From Humulus lupulus (Eukaryota; Streptophyta; Magnoliopsida; Rosales; Cannabaceae): 64,000 bases of DNA. The position numbers and the translations under genes are program-made. The notes beneath the pieces are model-generated. The model searched no databases, was not told the origin of the DNA, and worked only from the letters and a program-made list of their open reading frames with translations. Positions 24,609 through 36,562 of the stretch are shown here, one piece after another. Each line of letters starts with the position of its first letter. Within the stretch, counting starts at the first letter, position 1. The stretch covers positions 226,793,409 through 226,857,408 of the forward strand of contig NC_084794.1 of the NCBI RefSeq assembly GCF_963169125.1, written 5' to 3'.

Positions 24609-25374
24609 TGTTGACGCGGTTCTTCGCCAACAGGTAATTAAGAGAAAGAGAGAAAAGGATTAGTGCCAAATATAGAACCGTAACAGATATAAGATCTTAG
24701 TGAATGAAATAGGTGACTCAAGACACGTTTTTAAGTGGTTCAAAGGTTAAAATCCTTCTACTCCACTAGTCAATATTATTGATATATTCTGGGTATTTGG
24801 TTACAAAGTATATCTCTCCGGAGACTATTTTTTCCAACCCTTATCAACTCCCAGGGTCTCCATATTTATAGGAGAAGGCACCTGGAAGTTGGTAAGGAGG
24901 TCATCCCGTGACCTTCTTATTTGTCATATCAACTCTGTGACATTCATGATTAATTCCTAAACCTGACACATAAGTATGGTCAAATCGATAGGTAAGGAGA
25001 TAATGGGCCGCACAGCCCAACCCAGCCGTGGGTGTATGAACACGCACGTTCCTGCTGCGTGTCCGAGAAGTCAGGGAGATATCGGACACGTGATGTCAGA
25101 TAGATGCACGTTTATCTTGCGTGTGTTGACTTTACAAGGGGTCATAGCCTCCATATCTAGCTCGTACCATGAGCTGCGCATCTGACCCGACCTTCGGCCT
25201 TCCGATTCCTTGCTCCAGTCTTGGAGAGTCTTGGCGAGTCCTTGATGATTCCTCGAGCTAAAGGGGGGTACGACCTCAAGACAGGAGCTCCGGTCTGGGG
25301 GATGTTTATGGACTAACCATGATTAGTCCGAAGCTCGGCCTGCCAATCAGCCCGTGGGAAAATCAGGGAGTACA
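24609..25374 (-). repeat. Tat element 5' LTR
   Basis: 766 bp, same length as the other LTR, with about seven substitutions by eye. The minus-strand TATA box is the inverse of TATTTATA at 24863-24870 and would drive gag-pol transcription. Confidence 0.9.
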
Positions 25375-25415
25375 AGTTCCTATAAATATTAGCTCTAAAT
25401 TACATTGTTCCTATC

Positions 25416-26005
25416 TGTTGACCCATATTTTGGCCAACTGACACGGAGTCAAATTTGCCTGATGTGGACAAACACGTTAGAAAGAATGTGATGGCGAAAT
25501 GATAAAGAACACAAAGGTTTATAGTGGTTCGGCCCCAGAATCTGGTAATAACCTACGTCCACTTGAATTATTATTGATATAGGATTCAAGAAAGTGATCA
25601 AAGAACTAGGGTTCAATGAGTTTCACTCCCTTCTAAAGAACAAGACAATGTATCAAATAGAATCACTCTAGTCTCAAATAATTCGAAAGCCAAAAGTCCC
25701 TTCCTTGAGCTATCTTTCTCTATTTATAGGCTCAAGGGGGATTACATTAATTTGTTACAGATATTCTTTCCTAAATAATTGGATACTCAGGAAATCATGG
25801 GAGTCAATTTCGGGATTGACTAAGATCTTTATAAAAGTATCATGAGGCACGCGGAACCTGCGACCACACTGGTCGTGGGTAAGCTTCGACTGTCTTTTGC
25901 TTGTAATATCTCTTCTGGTCGTTACCCTAGCAGAATTCCGCCAAGTATCAGCAACGTGTCCGCAAATCACTTGCCACGTCATCCGTGCCTATTTTTTGGA
26001 TAACA
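25416..26005 (+). mobile_element. Solo LTR, 590 bp, copia-like
   Basis: It starts TGTTGACCC, ends GGATAACA and is flanked by the 5-bp duplication CTATC (25411-25415 and 26006-26010). A TATA-like CTATTTATAGG at about 25719-25729 is read on the plus strand, which sets the orientation. It has no coding content. It sits inside the candidate LINE intron, 36 bases from the Tat element. Confidence 0.75.
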
Positions 26006-26087
26006 CTATCTATCAATTTCAAGAATCTAGTTATCTAATGGAATTTGTCTTAATCAATTGGAAAGTTTTTAAAGAACATCAATATAC

Positions 26088-26333
26088 CATTCAAAGGTTT
26101 TGATAGGGGAGCCAATACATTTTTATCCGAGGAAAAAACAATTGCTCCAAAGCCAATCATGTTTGTGTGAGTTGAGTTCGCAGCATCAACAAAAAAAGTA
26201 AGAGGATGGTATCCCTGTTCTACTCCTCTTTGATTTGGAGTTCTTTGGTGTAAAGCAATTTGTTCAGTCTGATTTTGTGAGTTTCTTATTGTCTCATAAT
26301 ATTGTGTTGCCCACTAAATCATCTGGCCTGACT
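26088..26333 (-). pseudogene. LINE RNase H domain, N-terminal part
   Basis: The minus strand reads TFFVDAANS, then IGFGAIVFSSDKNVLAPLSKPLN. This is the first half of the RVT_3 RNase H fold, with the first catalytic aspartate in FVDAA. Upstream, QYYETIRNSQNQTEQ matches the usual linker before the domain. One stop lies about 70 residues before the end of the piece. The frame runs in from the zinc-finger piece at 28364 when the solo LTR and one GTCTT copy are removed. Confidence 0.75.
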
Positions 26334-27448
26334 GTCTTTGTGACACCCTAAATTCTAACTATGCTTTTGGAAAATAAAAGTGTTGAAAATAAACTTAATA
26401 AATCTGAAAAGTGTTGCCTTCTTTATTGAAAAATGAAATAAACATAACCCGGGTTTAAGAAAAATAAATAATAATCTTTACAATAGAATAAAAATAAAAC
26501 TAGGCAACATTTAATCATAAAGTTTCATAATTTTCCCAAGAAAATAACACGTGGCTATATGACCCCCACATATTCACACCAGTCTTGTTATCGGGAACCC
26601 GCTCGCCATTGGTCATCTAAGGTTACCTCAATCTGCAAAAATAAAAGAAAGGAATGAGCTTGTAAGCCCAGTAAGGAAAATACACAACAAATCATATAGA
26701 AATCAACCATAAGCTCATAACAAACAATTTCACATGCAATACCAGAATTATAATAGAATCCAAAGTCATAATCCATTCTATATCACAGTCATACTAAAGA
26801 TCACACATAGATCTAGGTCATAAATTATATCCTACAATGATAACATTAGTCATAAACACATAAATAACAGATCAGGACATCTTGAAATAAGTAAGAGCTG
26901 TAATGGTTGGACATCTCCACAATCCACTATACCTCAGTGCCTCCACGACCAAAAATAGAGTGCTAGTGCTCCACCCTTACTGTTTCCATGTACCTGAAAT
27001 GTTTGCCATATAAAATAGTAGATCTAACATCTACAATACCTAATTTTCCTTACCTTGAGTGTGGTGCACAGAAACTATTTGAGTCCTTTATACGCTAATC
27101 CCGCTTAGGAGCTTATTTCATAAACATAATACCAACATAAAAATATAAACTAATAGATCTAAATCTCACAAAAAAATCAAAACTTAACTATACCTCAAAC
27201 TTGATCTTGAAGAAAACCCTGGATCCTTAAATGCTTGTACGGTTTTGGCAATGATAAAAAGTGGCTTTGGTCGTGTGGCCTTGTGCACACTAAGGTTCGA
27301 CTATGTGTAATTAAGGTTAGGGTTTTGAAATTTTGATGCAACTAGGGTTTAGGTGGGGTACGACCACACTAGGGTTTCAAAAATTATGAAGAGGTGATGG
27401 TGATGATGAGAGCTTAGCCTAGGGTTTATGTGGTGGTTGGTGCACGAC

Positions 27449-27452
<4 letters not shown>

Positions 27453-27488
<36 letters not shown>

Positions 27489-27519
27489 TGTGTGTGTGTG
27501 CGTGTGTGTGTGAGAGAGA
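27453..27519. repeat. (GA)n(GT)n(GA)n microsatellite
   Basis: About 17 GA units, then GT units with one GC break, then four GA units. Confidence 0.95.
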
Positions 27520-28200
27520 AGGAGAAATCAAGACTGAATGTGAGAAAAAAAAATTGAAAAGGAATAAGTTCTATTTATAGGCTCTTCGAAAAACTAACTG
27601 CACTAGAATTACCTTGATTCTCTCCTAAATTCCCTCCTATAATCTATCTAACCACAAATCTTTTTTTTTTTTTAAATTCAAATCCCCAAATATCTATGCA
27701 TATTTCGGCCACACTAAAATAATAACAAATAATATAAAATAAATTCACTTAGTTACTTAGTTGCTAAACAAACTCCACAAAAATAGCTCCAAATGATTAA
27801 AAGATTCTAACTAATTTCCTTACTTAACAAATAAAATAAAAACCTAATTTAATATCAATAATTTCAGACCTAATATTAAAATAATATAAAAATCTAATTA
27901 ATCAATTACTTGCTACTAAATCCCACAAAAATAGGCCTAAGTAGTTTAAGACTCTTATCTTATTTTTCATGCTTAATTAAATAAAATAAACCCTAATTAA
28001 TATATACATTTCGACCACATTAATTAGAAAAATATTTTCTTCTCTCAATAATTCTAAATTAAGTATCCACAAAACTATATTATAGAACTATACACTTTAT
28101 TCTAACTATACCATCGAAACCATACTATACTATCACTATTCATAACCAATAAATAATTTCCATGTCAAACCTTATTCTATCACCACAACTCAAGTTAAAA

Positions 28201-28356
28201 ACTATACTATAAAATAAATAAAAACAACATATAGTCACATAAATAAAGAAGTCTAAGAGAAAGGTAAACTGGTTACAAACTATACTATAAAATAAATAAA
28301 AACAACATATAGTCACATAAATAAAGAAGTCTAAGAGAAAGGTAATCTGGTTACTA
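28201..28356. repeat. 78-bp tandem duplication
   Basis: Two nearly identical 78-base units start ACTATACTATAAAATAAAT at 28201 and 28279. Differences are one base near the end (GGTAAACTGG against GGTAATCTGG) and the last bases. It lies at the extreme end of the solo LTR. Confidence 0.9.
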
Positions 28357-28363
28357 CAGTCTT

Positions 28364-28810
28364 ACTAGTTGACCATGTGTTTTTTTTTATTTCTTTCAAA
28401 CCATATTACCCATGCTATAATCAATATTTCTGAAGAGAATCTTAATCTAGAATTTCTAAAGCATAAAGTAAGACTTTCTTGAAAGAAATGTCTTCTTTTC
28501 TTTATGAGAGGAAAGGATAGTCCTCATAATCCCAAACTTTTTTGGCGGATGGTCACCGAAAAATTGCATGTGCATTAGAGTCAACCCCAAAACCACAAAT
28601 TGGACAAACACAATGAGTAGTGATATTTTGACTATGTAGTCTTCTCAAGGTTGGAAAAATTTTGTGAAACCCTCTCCATGAAAAGTACAAAATTTTTTGT
28701 GGAATTTATAAACCCTAAAAAGATTTACACCATATAGCTAGCACATCACTTGATGAGGAAGGTAAGGATCTATCATTTTATTTATCTAGATTGTAGCCAC
28801 TTTTTACAGC
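28364..28810 (-). pseudogene. LINE zinc-finger (zf-RVT) region
   Basis: The minus strand reads AVKSGYNLDK, then FSWRGFHKIFPTLRRLHSQN, CPICGFGVDSNAHAIFR and AKKVW. This is the CxxC...H region between RT and RNase H in plant L1-type ORF2, probably nucleic-acid binding. It carries several stops. It continues the frame of the piece at 40566-40883 (GNY then AVKSGY) when the Tekay element and one GTAAT copy are removed. Confidence 0.8.
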
Positions 28811-28815
28811 GTAAT

Positions 28816-30797
28816 TGTAATGACCCAACTATTTCTAAGACCTTGGACCATTAAAACTACTAGCCTATTTTTAGAAATATTTATAAGAAATAACATAATT
28901 TTATTTAAAACCCCAAAATAAATATTGTGCAAAATACAAAGTAAAATATGAAATATAAAATACGGTATGGGTACCCATTGTTTAATACATAAAAACATAA
29001 ACTTTAATTGTTTAAATACTAATTACGGAATTACATCAAAACATAATTCAAAAGACTTAAAAATAGCGTCATCCTCGATCGTCATGCAGTCTATTCAATC
29101 CATTCATCCTCAACACACAAGCCAAGCTGCCATGAATCTTTTCGCCTTCCATAATCATTTTCCTACATCAAGCTAAAAATAAAGGAATGAGCCTAATGCC
29201 CAGCAAGGAAAATCTACTAACAACATATATCATAAATCATAAACATAAGACTATATCATATACATATACTATAAAACATATGACTGTAAAAACATATAGC
29301 ATATAGGACTACAATATTAATGGAAATTTAACTCATTAACATGGCATGTGATAAACCATCTAGGTCCTCTGTCTACTAATCGAGGTAGGTTAGATCACAT
29401 GGTAGTATATGATAACCCATCTAGGTCCTCTATCTACTAATCGAGGTAGGGTAAATCATAACTCTAAACCATGAAAATGATAAAAATTCTTGGGGCTTGC
29501 TATCTAAGCAAGTTATATGCCCAAGGACTACAACATATATCATATCATAAACATATAAACACATATAATCTAACCTATTTTCCTTACAAAAAACCGGGAT
29601 ATTTGAGAACAAGAACGGGATTGGAACACTCCTAAAACCAACAGTAAGAATGGTGAGTTTCTAAAGAAAAATAAGATGAAAAGAGAAAATTAAACCATTC
29701 AAGAAGAAACTCACCAAAACCCTTAATGTTCAAGGAACTTATGCACCTAACCAAGAATCATAAACAAGAGTTAGGATTTGAAAGAAAACAAGGAAAACTA
29801 AAGAAATATGAAAACCGAACTTAAGGATAAGAATACCTTGGTTGAACTAGAACCTGATCTACACCTCGATACCGAAATAACACTCTATCTTACTTCCCAA
29901 GTGTTTAGAAAAGCTTAGACTGATAAAGCTTTTAACCCAAAACCCAAGTGTTTCTCTTTATAGTTGCCTTAACAACTTGGAGGCTCTGAACAATGCTTGA
30001 AGAATAAAGAAAATGGCTGAGTACTAGGTCCTATTTATAGATTTCAAGGAGTGAAACTAACCTCTTATCATTTGAATAAATAAATGAATATAAAATGAAA
30101 AATATTTTAATTTTTGTTCAACAGACACCCAGAACTCGGTCAAAAACGTTCAGAGGCAAGTCCAAGTGGTTAAGGCTGTTTTCAAAATTGAAACCACAAA
30201 CTTTCAAAAATGTGAGTTGGAGCCAATATATCACCACCTATAGGCAATATATCACATCCCCCATATTCCTGAGCCCCGTTCGTTCGTTTGTGCGAAGTCG
30301 ACGTGTTTTCCGTATCTCTCATAGGTGATCTATCGACCCCTAAAGTTGCAATATATCGGCATATGTTGATATATCAGACACGTAATTGCACTTTTTCGGC
30401 ATATTTGAAATTGATGAAACAACTTTGACTGGGTAAAAATACGATCCTAACAACTGCTTGAATGTTCTGGAGCTTCTAGATCTTTCTTTTAATTAAACTA
30501 TTCATAAAAAATACTTAAATCCTTAATAAACATGATTATGACTAGTGTCATGCTCTTATTAATTCTATATAAACCTTAGGTTATAATAAACAACATTTCT
30601 AGGACCAGCAATATTAATCAAACCTTATGTTATAATTAATATTTGTAAACTATAGGTTAAACTTATAAAATCCATAACTGTTGTTATGAGTTTCCAACTC
30701 AGTCCCGGCTTGAACCAAAATCCACGGAAACTAACATACTACAATCTAATACTAACTACTACTACTATCTAGCTAAGTAAAATTTGAGACACTACAA
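28816..30797 (-). repeat. Tekay 3' LTR, 1982 bp
   Basis: It runs from TGTAATGACCC to GAGACACTACA. It contains a 61-bp tandem pair (29350 and 29411) built on CATCTAGGTCCTCT and ACTAATCGAGGTAGG, which is also present in the other LTR. It also has the conserved block at 29186-29213 and a cluster of ATATATCG-like words at 30220-30385. Confidence 0.85.
29350..29465. repeat. 61-bp tandem pair within the LTR
   Basis: GATAAACCATCTAGG at 29350 and GATAACCCATCTAGG at 29411, each followed by the same 30 bases with one or two changes. The matching pair in the right LTR lies at about 39428-39546. Confidence 0.85.
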
Positions 30798-30815
30798 TTC
30801 TCCCTTACTTAAAAG

Positions 30816-30835
30816 AATTTCATCCCCGAAATTTA
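30816..30835. promoter_or_regulatory. Post-pol inverted repeat motif before the PPT
   Basis: On the minus strand AAATTTCGGGGATGAAATTC overlaps the pol stop codon and is followed by AAGTAAGGGAGAA, the likely polypurine tract at the 3' LTR edge. The element at 43222-43241 has the same motif. Confidence 0.6.
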
Positions 30836-31181
30836 CTTACCAAACCATTCCGGATACCGTGCTAACATATCTCCCTCCAACTCCCACGTTTCCTCCTGTT
30901 CAGAACTATTACTCCATAGGACCTTGACTATCTTAATACTCTTAGACCATAATTCCTTCATCCCTCTATCTAGGATGCTAACCGATCATTCCTCATAACC
31001 CAAGTCTTTTCAAAGTGCTATCGTATCGTAATTGAGGACGTGAGATGCGTCTGACACATATCTACGCAGCATCGAGATGTGGAACACATTGTGGCTATCT
31101 GCTAGAGTTTGCGGTAGGGCTAATCTATATGCAACTATTCCCACCTTGTCCAATATCTCAAAAGGACCTATAAACCGGGGA
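30834..31181 (-). pseudogene. pol: Tekay pol C-terminus: integrase end and chromodomain
   Basis: The minus strand reads PRFIGPFEILDKVG, the GPF/Y module after the integrase core, then HNVFHISMLRRYV. It ends in a chromodomain-like tail (ILDRGMKELWS, IKIVKVLW, ETWELEGDMLARYPEWF). In Tekay elements this tail is thought to steer integration to heterochromatin. Stops interrupt it after DTIAL and in LGYEE. The natural stop at 30834-30836 is TAA. This piece is separated from the rest of pol by the solo LTR at 31187-33469. Confidence 0.85.
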
Positions 31182-31186
31182 CTAAG

Positions 31187-33469
31187 TGTAACACCCTGGA
31201 TGGCCAAGACCGCTACACTGTGTACTTATAAAGGTGCAGGACTTGCTAATCAAGTCATTAGTTTAAAAACGTGTCACTAAACATGTATGAGCTAGGGTTA
31301 AAAAGGTTTTGGTCTCAAAAGTTTCATTTTATATAATTAAACTGTTATTTACATGGGATCCCAAAAGAAATAGAGTTAAAAGTTGGTTTACAGACTTCCA
31401 AAGGTACATAAACAATTATTGGCCATACTATGGCAAAATAGACAATCTTTCGGTCTCGCGTCCCTGCTTAAACCTCAACCGTGGTGGCTGAGCAGCTGTC
31501 CATGTACATTCTGCTCGCAGAGCTCTCCAATCAAGTCTGATCAAGCTTGCCCTTGCCTTTACCTGCACCACGTAGCACCCGTGAGCCAAGGCCCAGCAAG
31601 AAAACATGTGCAACACAAACAGTAATAACAGATAGCAAACTCACTAAGCATGAACTCTCATCAAGTAATCCACATTAACCATTTAGCATATATTCAGAAT
31701 CATGGATGCAATCAAACACTTATAACATTCATATCACATAATAATCAGGGCCGAAAACTTAGGCCGCACCCTCTGTTTATCCCACTGACTCCGGCCCGCT
31801 TAAACCGAGCTCAGTGCATATTAAGCTGTCCTCGGCTACTAGTGACCAAGCCATGCCCTATGCGCTAGTGTAACCCTTGGCACCCTTAGGTCGTTGGTTC
31901 ACTAATTAGCTTGCATGGCATAATACCATCTTTTCAAGCATTTATAATAGGGAGCCCTTAGACCCATTACAGATATTCAACCAGGTGCAGTTTTCTTAAC
32001 TTTAATCTTTACAGTTTCGGATTACGAGCGACGCTCCTCAGGCATGATCCGTTCCTGAGCCTAAGCCTTTATCACCTAGTCGCAACCAAGGTAAAGGATA
32101 CCATCAACAAACTTAAATGAGCTTCTAGACAAAGTTTTAATCTCCGGAACATTGAATTTCACCAAACATGGTAAACGATTCAATCCCGAGCACCCTAGGT
32201 TAAATTCCCAAGCCTAGAATCTCAAAATCCCTTAAGGGTCGCGGCATTCGCCAACCATGCCATGGAATGGCCACAATCAGAGACCATCCAATGCCCAAAA
32301 TTAGGTAAGGGCCGCGACATTACTTAGACCATGCCGCGGCCCGCCCTCCTTCCTCAGCATCCATCAGCTTCGAAGGGCCGCGGCTCACCAAGAACTATGC
32401 CGTAGCCCGACCCCTTCGAACCCAGAAAAATCACCATTTTTAACTCTCAAACCTCATGGAAACTCACTCAAAACCACCCCAAATACACAACTCAATTATC
32501 CAAAAACTTCCCACAAGATTTCAACAACACAACCCAGCTAAATCCCAGGCTAGAAACCCATCAAAAACCCATTTCAATTACTGAAACTTTCTAACCCAAG
32601 AACTCAAAACCCAGCCATGTCAAACTCGAATTTAAGCCTCTAAATCATGAATTAAAGCTTACCTCTTCCGTTGGATCCTTTCTCTAATCAAAACCCAGCT
32701 AGTTCCCAAAGCTTTCCAGCTCAAATTCCACCCTAAACATCAATGTTACAAACACCTTAATACCCAGCTGAAACTCAGAATTTTTAAACCAAAGAGAGAG
32801 AAATCCCTGCTTACCTTAGTGTTGATTCAATTCCTTGGATGAGTCTTGAACTAAGCCTCAAAATCCAGCCTCATTCCCAGCAATTCCCAGCTCAAAAGTC
32901 CCAGAAATTCCCTGTTTTTCCCTTCCTTGAGCTTTCCTTGAGAGAGAAGAAAGAAGAGTTGAGAAGAAAGTCTAAGTCTTTTTATTTCTTCTGTCTATAA
33001 CTTTCTATTTTTAGTAAGTTATCCTTATCACTTAGGTCAACCTAATGCTCGGGGTGCCAGAAACGTCCCCGAGGGAAAAACGGTAAAATTCCCCAATATT
33101 CCCGCCTAGACTTCCTAACCTCAAATATATCTTCATATATTTATTTTCATAACCCGATAGTCTAAATAAATACCCGATACCTAAAATACCCCTGACTTAT
33201 CCAAAGTCAACTATTAAGCCCCGTTGTGACTTTTCCCGCTATCTAGCTCCCTAGGATCGCCTCAGGTCACACGCTGCAGATTTACCCACATAATAATGTG
33301 GTTCTCATATTTATAACATTTAATCACAATTCCACATTCATATAATCACACAGGCATTCTTAACATATAATCATGTATTAAATCAATAAATTCACACGTA
33401 AACCAATTATGCCCTCCCGACACACTAATCAAGGCCCTTAAGCCATATTAGTGATTTTGGGTCGTTACA
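31187..33469 (-). mobile_element. Solo LTR inserted in the Tekay integrase gene, 2283 bp
   Basis: It starts TGTAACACCC, ends GGTCGTTACA and is flanked by CTAAG (31182-31186 and 33470-33474). Removing it joins GKKGKLS to PRFIGPF in the pol frame. It belongs to the Tekay-type family represented by 7219-11744 and 40889-56372, with the conserved block at 31581-31605 and a GC-rich patch with CCGCGG words at 32235-32415. It has no coding content. Confidence 0.9.
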
Positions 33470-33474
33470 CTAAG

Positions 33475-36400
33475 CTTGCCTTTCTTACCAAACCGCTTCA
33501 CACCTTTCATAGGAGATATCTTTAAGAAGACTGGATCTTCGAATTTGAATTCCACATCACGCTGCTTGGCATTTGCATAACTTTTCTGTCGGCTCTGAGC
33601 AGCGAGCACACGCTTTCTAATCAACGCTACTACATCTTGAGCCTCTCTAACATCTTTGGGTCCAAGAAGTTGCCTTTCTCCTACCTCATCCCAATGTAAC
33701 GGCGATCGACACCTCCTTCCATAAAGTAACTCATAGGGTGCCATCCCAATTGTTGACTGGTAGCTATTGTTGTAGGAGAACTCTATCAGTGGCAAGTACT
33801 TACTCCATGATCCTCCGAAGTCCAATACACAAGCGCGCAACATATCCTCTAAAATCTGTATGGTACGCTCAGACTAACCATCGTTCTGAGGATGAAATAT
33901 CGTACTAAGACATAACTTGGTACCCATGGCTTGCTGCAAGCTTCCCCAAAATCTCGATGTAAACACCGATCCTCTATCTGATACTATGGTTTTAGGGATT
34001 CCATGTAGTCATACTATTTCTTGAACATAAATGTCTGCGTACTGGTTGGCTGTGTACGTAGTCATGACAGGCAGGAAGTGGGCTTACTTGGTTAGTCTAT
34101 CTACAACTACCCAAGTTGAGTCGTGCTGCTTATATTTTCGTGGTAGTCCTGTCACGAAATCCATGGCTATGTCTTCCCACTTCCATTATGGAATACTAAG
34201 TGGTTGCAATAAGCATGCAGGCCACTCATGTTCTGCTTTCACTTGCTGGCATACTAAGCATTTCGACACATATTCTGCAATGTCTTTCTTCACCCTGGCC
34301 ACCAATACAATGCCTTAAGGTTGTGAGTCATCTTGGTCGACCCTGGGTGAACTGAGTATGGAGTATTGTGTGCCTCTTCTAAAATCTTCATCTTAATTCC
34401 ATGATCATTTGGCATGCATACCCGGTCCTTATATCTCCAGAACCCTTGCCCTAATATAGAGAAATATGTGGCCTTGTCTTCTTTAACTGCAGCTATGTGA
34501 GATACTAATGTGTCATCATGCCCTTGTCCGATCCATATATCTTATAACAAACTTAATTGGATGGACAAGTTAGCCACTTTACCAATGACTACTTCTTTTC
34601 TGGCATTGATCAACTCTTGTTGAAGGGACTTTTCTATTCCGACTAACGCTGCTAGATTCTCGTAACTCATCCTGCTTAGTGCATCAACAACTACGTTTGC
34701 TTTTCGCGGGTGGTATAGGATTTCGCAGTCATAATCCTTTACTAATTCTAACCACCTGCGCTACCTCATGTTGATCTCCATTTGTGTGAAGAAATACTTT
34801 AAGCTCTTGTGGTCCGTATATATCTCACATCGTTCTCCATAAAGATAATGGCGCCAAATTTTCAATGCAAAGACCACCGCTGCAAACTCCATATCATGGG
34901 TTGGATAGCGTTGCTCGTATTCCTTCAGCTGCCTTGAGGCATAGGCTATTAATTTGTCATTCTGCATTAGCACACAACCCAAACCTTGCTTTGACGCATC
35001 ACAGTAGACTACAAACTTGTCGTTGGGTGTCAGTACACAAAGTGCTGGTACTGAGAATAAATTATCCTTAAGTAACTGCAAGCTCTCTTCACACTTATCC
35101 GTTCAGCAAAACCTTTGCTATTTCCGAGTCAGGTTGGTAAGCGAAGTGGCTATCTTAGAAAAGCCTTCTACAAACCTCCGATAAAAGCCTGCTATCCCAA
35201 GAAAACTTCTTACCTCTGATGCATTCTTAACTCTTGGCCAATCCTTCACAGGCTCTACCTTAGCAGGGTCTACTGAAACTTCATCCTTGGATACTATGTG
35301 GCCGAGGAACGCTACTTGCAAAAGCCAGAATTTGCATTTCTTGAATTTGGCGTAAAGTTGATGTTCCTTCAGTCGCAACATGGTCATTCTTAAATGTTCC
35401 CCATGCTCGCCTTCATCCTTGGAGTACACCAAAATATCGTCGATGAAAATTACGAGGAATTTGTAGAAGTAATCCTTGAAGACTCGATTCATTAAATCCA
35501 TAAAATGTGGCTGGAGCATTGGTAAGACCAAAAGACATAACTAGAAACTCATAATGTCCATATCGAGTTGTAAAAGCTATCTTAGGAATATCCTCTTGCC
35601 CTACCTTGAGCTGGTGATACCCGGACCATAGATCAATCTTAGAAAACACGATTTCTCCTCGGAGTTTATCAAACTAGTCGTCCATTCGAAGTAGGGGGTA
35701 CTTATTCTTAATTGTCACCTTATTCATCTCGCGGTAATCTATACACACTTGCATGCTTCCGTCCTTCTTCTTCACAAATAGAATTGGTGCTCCCCATGGT
35801 GAATGGCTTGGTCTAATGAAACACAAGTCTAAGAGTTCTTGTAGCAGCGTCTTTAACTCCTTGAGTTCGGTAGGTGCCATCCGGTATGGTGCCTTTAAGA
35901 TAGGCTTGGTACCTGGTACTAGTTCGATTGTGAATTCAATTTCTCGAGTCGGTGACAACCTTGGTAAGTTGTCAAGAAATACTTATGGGAATTCTTCTAT
36001 AATACGGATGTCTCCAACATGTAGTGGTGTTTCCTTTGCCACATCCGTGACACTGGCGAAGAATGCGTGACATCCTTTCTCTATCATCCTCTGAGCTTTG
36101 AGAGATGAAATAAGCGGCGTATGTAGTCCTGAAATCTTTCCCATAAAACATATTCTCTGACCACCACGAGTCTTGAATGTCACTTTCTTGCATCTACAGT
36201 CGATGGTTGCGCCATGCCATTGCCTGCCAATCCATTCCCAGTATTACGTCGAAGTCTTTGATCTCTAGCTCTATCAGGTCTCCTTCTTGTTCTACGTCCT
36301 TAAGTTTGATCGGCAGGCCTCGTACTATCCGTGATGATAGCACTACTTCGCCCAAAGGAAATTCTGTCACAAACCTACTTCTAAATCTTTCACAAGGTTT

Positions 36401-36562
36401 GTCTAATTTCTCTATCATTCCTAACGAGATATACGAGTGTGTTGCTCCCGAATCAAATAATATTGAACATATATTATTGAGGATAGGAATCTGACCTGTG
36501 ACCACTTTGTTACTAACATCAGCTTCTCCCTGGGTCAAGGCAAAGACTATGGCTGAAACCAT
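33475..36562 (-). pseudogene. pol: Tekay pol: protease, RT, RNase H, integrase core
   Basis: Protease: ILFDSGATHSYIS (36462-36424 region), with the DSG active site. [37 protein letters not shown], and [11 protein letters not shown] as the catalytic pair. RNase [25 protein letters not shown]. Integrase: a zinc finger ending KCLVCQ, then [16 protein letters not shown], and the glutamate in SERTIQILED. The core ends GRRCRSPL and VEFKFEDPVFLK. Lesions include a stop after LLRMDD, a one-base frame change near 35512, a stop at 34761-34763, and a stop at the G*SE position two residues before the catalytic glutamate. The copy cannot make functional pol. Confidence 0.88.

Larger units (their letters stand above)
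12977..25374 (-). mobile_element. Tat-lineage Ty3/gypsy LTR retrotransposon, 12.4 kb
   Basis: Two 766-bp LTRs (12977-13742 and 24609-25374) bound gag-pol on the minus strand. The polymerase is of Tat type: CYKVMPFGLKNAGATYQ at the RT, then a second, archaeal-like RNase H (FVDGSSNENGSGAGI) before integrase. A separate multi-exon gene on the opposite strand lies between pol and the 3' LTR, a feature known in the Tat lineage. The flanks GGTTC (12972-12976) and AGTTC (25375-25379) are a 5-bp target duplication with one mismatch. The LTRs look about 99% identical, so this is probably the youngest insertion here. gag and pol carry at least four stops and two frameshifts, so the copy is non-autonomous now. 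Confidence 0.9.
12867..26087 (-). other. Candidate intron in LINE RNase H (now split by two insertions)
   Basis: On the minus strand RNase H homology stops after KPLN with GAATG|GTATATTG at 26088/26087. It resumes after TTTATTTGCAG|GGGCC at 12867/12866. Joining the two restores the codons across the junction (LNGALS), and unspliced read-through hits a stop after 13 codons. Removing the Tat element (12977-25374) and the solo LTR (25416-26005) leaves about 223 AT-rich bases, a normal plant intron size. LINEs are normally intronless, so a small insertion that happens to mimic splice sites is the alternative. A perfect 10-bp hairpin, AACCAAAGGG/CCCTTTGGTT, lies inside it at 12947-12970. Confidence 0.4.
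26339..28358 (-). mobile_element. Solo LTR of a gypsy-like family, 2.0 kb
   Basis: It starts TGTGACACCC, ends GGTTACTACA and has the 5-bp duplication GTCTT (26334-26338 and 28359-28363). Removing it rejoins the LINE frame (HGQLVRQSGQM). It shares the conserved LTR block at 26653-26681 with the Tekay-type LTRs, about 315 bases from its left end, and this gives the minus strand. It contains a GA/GT microsatellite and a 78-bp tandem duplication. The open frame 27349-27531 is microsatellite only. Confidence 0.75.

Noticed and set aside
27349..27531. Ser/Leu- and His-rich frame
   Set aside because: It is a read-through of a GA/GT microsatellite.
34031..34318. Plus-strand frame with cysteine and histidine residues
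   Set aside because: It is the antisense of the Tekay integrase zinc-finger and core region. It is not a separate zinc-finger gene.
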